Positions 40,718 through 45,306 of a DNA stretch of 45,306 nt are shown one piece after another. The position numbers were made by a program, and so were the translations under genes. This DNA is from an uncultured Lachnospiraceae bacterium (lineage in GTDB: Bacteria; Bacillota; Clostridia; Lachnospirales; Lachnospiraceae). Under the pieces are notes generated by a model. The model was not told the origin of the DNA. It did no database searches and saw nothing but the letters and a program-made list of their open reading frames with translations. Each line of letters opens with the position of its first letter. Within the stretch, counting starts at the first letter, position 1. The stretch spans positions 1 to 45,306 of the forward strand of contig CATJBQ010000076.1 in NCBI GenBank assembly GCA_949738465.1, written 5' to 3'.

Positions 40718-41431
40718 ATGAAAGAAGATCAGATCTTAGAGGAAAAAAATGTGGAAGAAAAGAAAAATGAGGAAATCCAGAATTTCGGACAGATGACCCT
40801 GACGGAGGATGAGGAGAGCCACCGCATCCACCTGTTATCCATCATTGGCGAGATCGAGGGGCACGAATGTCTGGGCAGCAATACCAAGGCCACCAAGTAC
40901 GAGCATGTGCTGCCGAAGCTTGCGGCCATCGAGGACGATCCCAAGATCGACGGCCTTCTGGTGATTATCAACACTGTGGGCGGCGACGTGGAGTCCGGTC
41001 TGGCCATTGCGGAAATGATCGCGTCCTTAAGCAAGCCCACGGTATCCCTGGTTTTGGGAGGCAGCCATTCCATCGGCATTCCCCTGGCGGTTTCCACCGA
41101 TTACTCCTATATTGTGCCCACAGGCACAATGGTGATGCATCCGGTCCGGCTGACCGGGCTGGTGATCGGCGCGCCCCAGACCTACGATTATTTCCAGCAG
41201 ATGCAGGACCGTATCGTGGGCTTTATCAGCGACCATTGCTTTGCCAGAAAGGAGCGCTTAGAGGAAATGATGCTGAACACCGGCATGCTGACCAAGGATC
41301 TGGGAACGATCCTGGTGGGCCGTCAGGCGGTGGAGGAGGGGATCATCAACGAAGTAGGGGGTATAAAGGAGGCCATGGCCCGCCTGCATCAGATGATCAA
41401 CGAAGGACACGAAGAAAATAAAATCAAATAA
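40718..41431 (+). CDS. ClpP-fold serine protease, TepA-like
   Basis: A 237-residue member of the ClpP/crotonase fold. After a charged 35-residue N-terminus, IHLLSIIGEIEGHE begins the core; the nucleophile serine is in LGGSHSIGIPLA and the histidine in GTMVMHPVR. The sequence is closer to the TepA (translocation-enhancing) group than to canonical ClpP, as shown by the long N-terminus and the GGDVESGLAIAEMI segment. It lacks a signal peptide, so it is a cytosolic or membrane-associated peptidase; a signal peptide peptidase-like role is proposed for relatives. CGGAGG lies nine bases before the ATG. In many Clostridia this gene lies near ftsK, as here with uppP between them. Confidence 0.88.
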   Translation: MKEDQILEEKNVEEKKNEEIQNFGQMTLTEDEESHRIHLLSIIGEIEGHECLGSNTKATKYEHVLPKLAAIEDDPKIDGLLVIINTVGGDVESGLAIAEMIASLSKPTVSLVLGGSHSIGIPLAVSTDYSYIVPTGTMVMHPVRLTGLVIGAPQTYDYFQQMQDRIVGFISDHCFARKERLEEMMLNTGMLTKDLGTILVGRQAVEEGIINEVGGIKEAMARLHQMINEGHEENKIK

Positions 41432-41459
41432 TGACAGGGACGGCCAAATATGTTATACT
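41431..41459 (+). promoter_or_regulatory. Promoter of uppP with downstream palindrome
   Basis: ATGACA (41431-41436) and TATACT (41454-41459) are 17 bases apart, with an extended -10 TGT before TATACT. A palindrome TGCAAA-GAT-TTTGCA (41467-41481) lies at the expected transcription start. Confidence 0.6.
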
Positions 41460-41513
41460 GATAAAATGCAAAGATTTTGCAAATTCCAATGAGAAAGGAC
41501 GTAGGAGGTCACA

Positions 41514-42392
41514 ATGTCGTTACTACAAGCCATCCTGATGGGAGTGATTCAGGGATTAACGGAGTTTTTACCTGTCAGCAGCTCCGGACATCTTGCCATC
41601 TTTAAAAATATTTTCGAAGTGAATACGGAGACAGGGATTTTATTTGATATTTTGCTGCATTTAGGCACGCTGGTTGCCATTTTCGCAGTGTACTACAGGG
41701 ATATTTTTAAACTGATTACAGAGGGCTTCTGTCTGATCGGAGACGCGATCTGTAACATCGGGATCTTTTTTGCCCGGGCGCTGGGACACAAGGAAAAGTC
41801 CTACCGCCGGGTGATTAAGAACGGCTACCGCAAGTTTGTGATGCTGGTGATCGTTTCCACCATCCCCACGGCCGTCATCGGCTACACGGCCCGGGATCTG
41901 GTGGAGGCGGCCTCCGAATTTTTGTTTATTCCCGGCATCTGCCTGATCATCACGGCGGTGCTTCTGGTGATTTCCGACCGGGTCAGGGACGGAAGCAAAA
42001 CGCCGAAGAACGTCACCTATACCAACGCCTTTGGCATCGGCATCTGCCAGGGGCTGGCCACCATGCCGGGGCTTTCCCGATCCGGCACCACCATTACCGC
42101 CTGCGTCATCAGCGGCTTTGACCGGAACTTTGCGGTAAAATATTCCTTTATCATGTCCATTCCCGCCATCCTTGGGGCCGCGGTTTTAGAGATCGGGGAC
42201 GTGGCTTCGGTTTCCGTTCCCCCTGCGGAGATCGGATACTATATCGTCGGCATGGCCGTGGCGGCCGTGGTGGGCTTTATCTGCATGAAAACCCTGCTGG
42301 TCATCGTGCGGAAGAAAAAATTTACATATTTTGCAGTGTATTGTCTGTTGATCGGGCTTGTATCCATCGGCGGATACTTTATACTGGCTTAG
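41514..42392 (+). CDS. uppP: Undecaprenyl-diphosphatase (BacA family)
   Basis: A 292-residue integral membrane phosphatase that recycles undecaprenyl diphosphate to the monophosphate lipid carrier for cell wall synthesis; extra copies give bacitracin resistance. The two catalytic motifs are present: GLTEFLPVSSSGHL near residue 14 and PGLSRSGTTI near residue 180. About seven membrane helices can be counted. AGGAGG lies seven bases before the ATG. It has its own promoter candidate but only 12 bases separate it from ftsK, so ftsK may be read from the same transcript. Confidence 0.96.
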   Translation: MSLLQAILMGVIQGLTEFLPVSSSGHLAIFKNIFEVNTETGILFDILLHLGTLVAIFAVYYRDIFKLITEGFCLIGDAICNIGIFFARALGHKEKSYRRVIKNGYRKFVMLVIVSTIPTAVIGYTARDLVEAASEFLFIPGICLIITAVLLVISDRVRDGSKTPKNVTYTNAFGIGICQGLATMPGLSRSGTTITACVISGFDRNFAVKYSFIMSIPAILGAAVLEIGDVASVSVPPAEIGYYIVGMAVAAVVGFICMKTLLVIVRKKKFTYFAVYCLLIGLVSIGGYFILA

Positions 42393-42404
42393 GAGGTTGC
42401 ATCA

Positions 42405-45203
42405 ATGGCAGACACAGGGCGCACGGGGACGAAGGCGCGCACATCAACGAAAAAAAAGCAGACGCAGAAGCGGACACCGGCGAAGAAAGGAGCGAAAAAG
42501 CAGCAGAATTCCTTTGGAGGCGAAGTGGCCCTGCTTTTACTGCTGGCAGTCTGTATCCTGCTTTTCATCAGTAATTTTGGCATCGGGGGCGCCGTAGGAG
42601 AGAAGGTCAGCCAGGTCATGTTCGGCATTTTCGGGCTTTTGGCATATCTGGTTCCCATCTGCCTGTTTGCAGGGGCGGCATTTTATGTTTCCAATAAGAG
42701 AAACCGGGTGGCGGTGGTGAAGCTGATCGCTTCCGTCCTGTTTGTGGTATTTCTTTGTGTGTTTCTGGATCTGGTGGTGATCGGGGACAGCGGCGAGGGC
42801 GCTGCCTGGGCGTACCAGTATTCCAGCTTACATAAAAACGGAGGCGGCTTTATCGGAGGACTGATTGCGTCCGGTCTCTGTAAGGCGGTGGGGATCGTCG
42901 GCTCCTATGTGATTAACATCATTCTTCTGATTATTTCCCTGGTGCTGATCACAGAGCGTTCCTTCCTGGGCGGCGTGAAGAAAAGCAGCCGCAAGGTCTA
43001 TGACACGGCCCGGGTGGAGTCGGAGCGCTACCGCCAGCATGCGGAACGGCGAAGGGAAGAACGGGAGCTTCGGAGGGAAGAACAGGAACAGAAGCGGATG
43101 GACAAAAAGGTTTCCGGCGTCGCCATCGATACCAGGATCCAGCCCCCCAATATGGAGATTTCCGACAATTTAAGCGAGGTAAAGCCCGTTACCCAGACGG
43201 CGCCATTTACGAAAAACGCCATGGAGAAGCTGTTTTCTCCCGAGCAGGCCAGGCCCTCTTCTGCAAAGAAGCAGGAGAAAGCGGAACCGGAGATTGTCCC
43301 CGTTTCCCGGCGTGTGATCGAGCCGGTGAAGCCAAAAGAAGCGGTTTCCCGGCAGGAGGAGGGATTCCAGGCGGCGGAGGTTCCCTTCCGGCGGGAGGAA
43401 AATACGCAAATTGCGGACACGATTTCCCAGGAGGAGTTTTTCCCTGCCGTGGAGGATGCGTCTTACTGGGAGGAGCATTCTCCGGCCAGCCAGTGGGAGG
43501 AGCTGCCCCAGGCCGTGGGAGACTATCCCTCCCGCCGGGAGGAAGTACCTGTGCGGATGGAAACGCCGGAACCGGCGCGGGAAAGGCCTTCCGTGCCTTC
43601 CCGGCCGGAGGTGTCCGAGCCGGTTTTGGCGAAAAAGGAGCCGGCTGTAAGGAAGGGCCATCAGAGCCAGCAGCAGCTTGAGGCGGACGTGGAGGATATT
43701 GAACAGGCCATTTCCATGGGCGGGGAGAAGATGGGCGCCGCCTATGAATTTCCGCCCCTGTCTCTTTTGAAGGGCGGGACCAGTCAGCAGGGGGACAGCC
43801 GGAAGCATCTGCAGGAGACGGCCTTGAAGCTCCAGCAGACCTTAAAAAGCTTCGGGGTCAACGTGACCATCACGGATGTAAGCTGCGGTCCGGCCGTTAC
43901 CCGGTATGAGATGCAGCCGGAGGCAGGGGTGAAGGTCAGCAAGATCGTGAACCTGGCCGACGACATCAAGCTGAACTTAGCGGCTGCGGATATCCGGATC
44001 GAAGCTCCCATTCCCGGCAAGGCGGCGGTGGGAATCGAGGTGCCCAACAACGAGGTGGTTATGGTGCGGTTCCGGGATATGGTGGAGTCGGCGGAGTTCC
44101 AGAAGCACGCCTCCAGCATCTGCTTTACCGCCGGCAAGGATATCGCCGGCAAGGTGGTGGTGGCGGATATCGCCAAGATGCCCCACCTTCTGATTGCGGG
44201 AGCCACCGGCTCTGGAAAGTCGGTCTGCATCAACACCATCATCATGAGCCTTTTGTATAAGGCCAACCCGGAGGACGTGAAGCTGATCCTCATCGATCCC
44301 AAGGTGGTGGAGCTGAGCGTATACAACGGGATTCCCCATCTGTTTATTCCGGTGGTGACGGATCCCAAGAAGGCCGCCGGCGCGCTGCACTGGGCGGTGT
44401 CGGAGATGGACAGCCGTTACCAGAAGTTTGCCGAGTACCAGGTCCGGGACTTAAAGGGCTACAATAAGAAGGTGGAGTCCATCCAGGAGATCGAGGATGA
44501 GACGAAGCCGGAGAAGATGCCCCAGATTGTCATTATCGTAGACGAGCTGGCGGATCTGATGATGGTGGCCCCGGGAGACGTGGAGGACGCCATCTGCCGC
44601 CTGGCCCAGTTGGCCCGTGCCGCGGGCATCCATTTAATTATTGCCACCCAGCGGCCTTCCGTGGACGTAATCACCGGTCTGATTAAGGCCAACATGCCCT
44701 CGCGGATTGCCTTTTCCGTATCCTCCGGCGTAGATTCCAGGACCATCCTGGATATGGTGGGGGCCGAGAAGCTGTTAGGAAACGGCGACATGCTGTTTTA
44801 TCCCCAGGGATATCAGAAGCCGCTGCGGGTCCAGGGTCCCTTCGTATCCGACGCGGAGGTGGAGTCGGTGGTGGAATACCTGAAAAAGCAGCAAACGGTG
44901 GTTTACAACGATGCCATTGAGGAGAAGATGAACAGCATTTCCAGCCAGACCGGCGGCGACGGAGCTGGGGGGAACGCAGAGCGGGACGCCTACTTTGCGG
45001 ACGCCGGCAGGTTCGTTATCGAGAAGGACAAGGGCTCCATCGGCATGCTGCAGCGCTGGTTTAAGGTGGGCTTCAACCGGGCGGCCCGGATTATGGACCA
45101 GCTTGAGGAGGCCGGCGTGGTGGGACCCGAGGAGGGGACAAAGCCCCGGAAGATCCTGATGTCCATGGAACAGTTTGAAGCGTATATTGAAGAATACGTA
45201 TAA
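42405..45203 (+). CDS. ftsK: DNA translocase FtsK/SpoIIIE
   Basis: A 932-residue septal DNA pump that moves chromosome ends across the division or sporulation septum. A basic N-terminus (KKKQTQKRTPAKKGAKKQ) precedes four membrane helices (about residues 45-190). A long acidic, proline-rich linker (about 200-420) contains irregular repeats of Arg/Glu-Glu motifs such as FRREE, PSRREE and SQEEFF. The motor has the alpha domain, Walker A GATGSGKS (599-606), Walker B IIVDELADLMM, and a C-terminal winged-helix gamma domain (GMLQRWFKVGFNRAARIMDQLEEAGVVG) that reads SRS/KOPS-type DNA signs. AGGAGG lies eight bases before the ATG. In a spore-former the same gene may be named spoIIIE; a second paralogue outside the window cannot be ruled out. 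Confidence 0.95.
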   Translation: MADTGRTGTKARTSTKKKQTQKRTPAKKGAKKQQNSFGGEVALLLLLAVCILLFISNFGIGGAVGEKVSQVMFGIFGLLAYLVPICLFAGAAFYVSNKRNRVAVVKLIASVLFVVFLCVFLDLVVIGDSGEGAAWAYQYSSLHKNGGGFIGGLIASGLCKAVGIVGSYVINIILLIISLVLITERSFLGGVKKSSRKVYDTARVESERYRQHAERRREERELRREEQEQKRMDKKVSGVAIDTRIQPPNMEISDNLSEVKPVTQTAPFTKNAMEKLFSPEQARPSSAKKQEKAEPEIVPVSRRVIEPVKPKEAVSRQEEGFQAAEVPFRREENTQIADTISQEEFFPAVEDASYWEEHSPASQWEELPQAVGDYPSRREEVPVRMETPEPARERPSVPSRPEVSEPVLAKKEPAVRKGHQSQQQLEADVEDIEQAISMGGEKMGAAYEFPPLSLLKGGTSQQGDSRKHLQETALKLQQTLKSFGVNVTITDVSCGPAVTRYEMQPEAGVKVSKIVNLADDIKLNLAAADIRIEAPIPGKAAVGIEVPNNEVVMVRFRDMVESAEFQKHASSICFTAGKDIAGKVVVADIAKMPHLLIAGATGSGKSVCINTIIMSLLYKANPEDVKLILIDPKVVELSVYNGIPHLFIPVVTDPKKAAGALHWAVSEMDSRYQKFAEYQVRDLKGYNKKVESIQEIEDETKPEKMPQIVIIVDELADLMMVAPGDVEDAICRLAQLARAAGIHLIIATQRPSVDVITGLIKANMPSRIAFSVSSGVDSRTILDMVGAEKLLGNGDMLFYPQGYQKPLRVQGPFVSDAEVESVVEYLKKQQTVVYNDAIEEKMNSISSQTGGDGAGGNAERDAYFADAGRFVIEKDKGSIGMLQRWFKVGFNRAARIMDQLEEAGVVGPEEGTKPRKILMSMEQFEAYIEEYV

Positions 45204-45258
45204 TATACCTGGCAATCCCTGATTTTTACAGGCGCCAATCGCAAAGGAGGAGCAGATT

Positions 45259-45306
45259 ATGAAAACAGATATTCAGATCGCACAGGAAGCGGAAATGATC
45301 CATATC
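45259..45306 (+). CDS. fhs: Formate-tetrahydrofolate ligase, first 16 codons
   Basis: The last 48 bases encode MKTDIQIAQEAEMIHI and run off the window. This beginning, with the ATG nine bases after AAAGGAGGAG, matches the start of formate-tetrahydrofolate ligase, which usually reads MKTDIQIAQ(A/E)A. The enzyme activates formate on tetrahydrofolate with ATP in one-carbon metabolism. Only the N-terminus is visible, so the call is by similarity to remembered family starts. The 55-base gap to ftsK holds no clear promoter or terminator. Confidence 0.75.
   Translation, partial: MKTDIQIAQEAEMIHI

Overview
The window looks like the chromosome of an anaerobic, GC-rich, spore-former-type Firmicute of class Clostridia, most likely family Lachnospiraceae. 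This is inferred from the gene set: a V/A-type ATPase operon in clostridial order, an [FeFe] hydrogenase, a Re-citrate synthase candidate next to an NADP isocitrate dehydrogenase, the redox repressor Rex, a start of formate-tetrahydrofolate ligase at the right edge, Shine-Dalgarno sites of AGGAGG type before nearly every gene, and a cysteine-rich mini-protein of the kind common in gut Clostridia. No tRNA, rRNA, CRISPR array, insertion sequence or phage gene was seen. Coding density is high and nearly all genes are on the plus strand.

Layout. 1-1101: 3' part of pnp and its terminator. 1216-3707: a subtilisin-like protease and cardiolipin synthase, followed by a small tandem repeat tract. 3841-5112 (minus): a D,D-carboxypeptidase. 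5199-7582: a membrane-anchored phosphoesterase and the condensin partners scpA and scpB. 7583-7939: the only long gap (357 bases); it holds two Rex-like operators and promoter candidates for the hydrogenase pair at 7940-11508 (a NuoF-tail/GltD-like diaphorase fused in one chain, then a CpI-like HydA). 11590-12255 (minus): two small unknown genes. 12372-12551: a 59-codon gene. 12622-12846 (minus): the cysteine/glycine-rich mini-protein. 12993-21508: nine V-type ATPase genes, running directly into a MoxR / DUF58 / transglutaminase module (21513-25908). 26024-28653: Re-citrate synthase candidate and icd, making 2-oxoglutarate precursors. 28675-31373: YdiF-like ABC-F factor and rex. 31390-35362: a coiled-coil protein, NAD(P)HX repair (nnr), alanine racemase and a MazF-type toxin. 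35471-39944: CNNM/CBS membrane protein, YebC, a CFI-box protein and glycogen synthase. 40047-45203: BioY under a double BirA-like operator, a TepA/ClpP-like protease, UppP and FtsK/SpoIIIE; then the first 16 codons of fhs.

How the parts fit. Redox balance is the main theme: Rex senses NADH/NAD+, and its likely target sites lie before the hydrogenase operon about 23 kb away; the hydrogenase pair would dispose of NAD(P)H and ferredoxin electrons as H2, and nnr repairs damaged NAD(P)H. The strongest novel leads are the two-gene hydrogenase with a fused GltD-like partner and Rex-like sites, the paired BirA-like operators inside a 20-bp perfect dyad, the coupling of the V-ATPase operon to a MoxR/DUF58/transglutaminase module, and several small uncharacterised genes. 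All functional statements come from reading motifs and gene order by eye; no database search was run.
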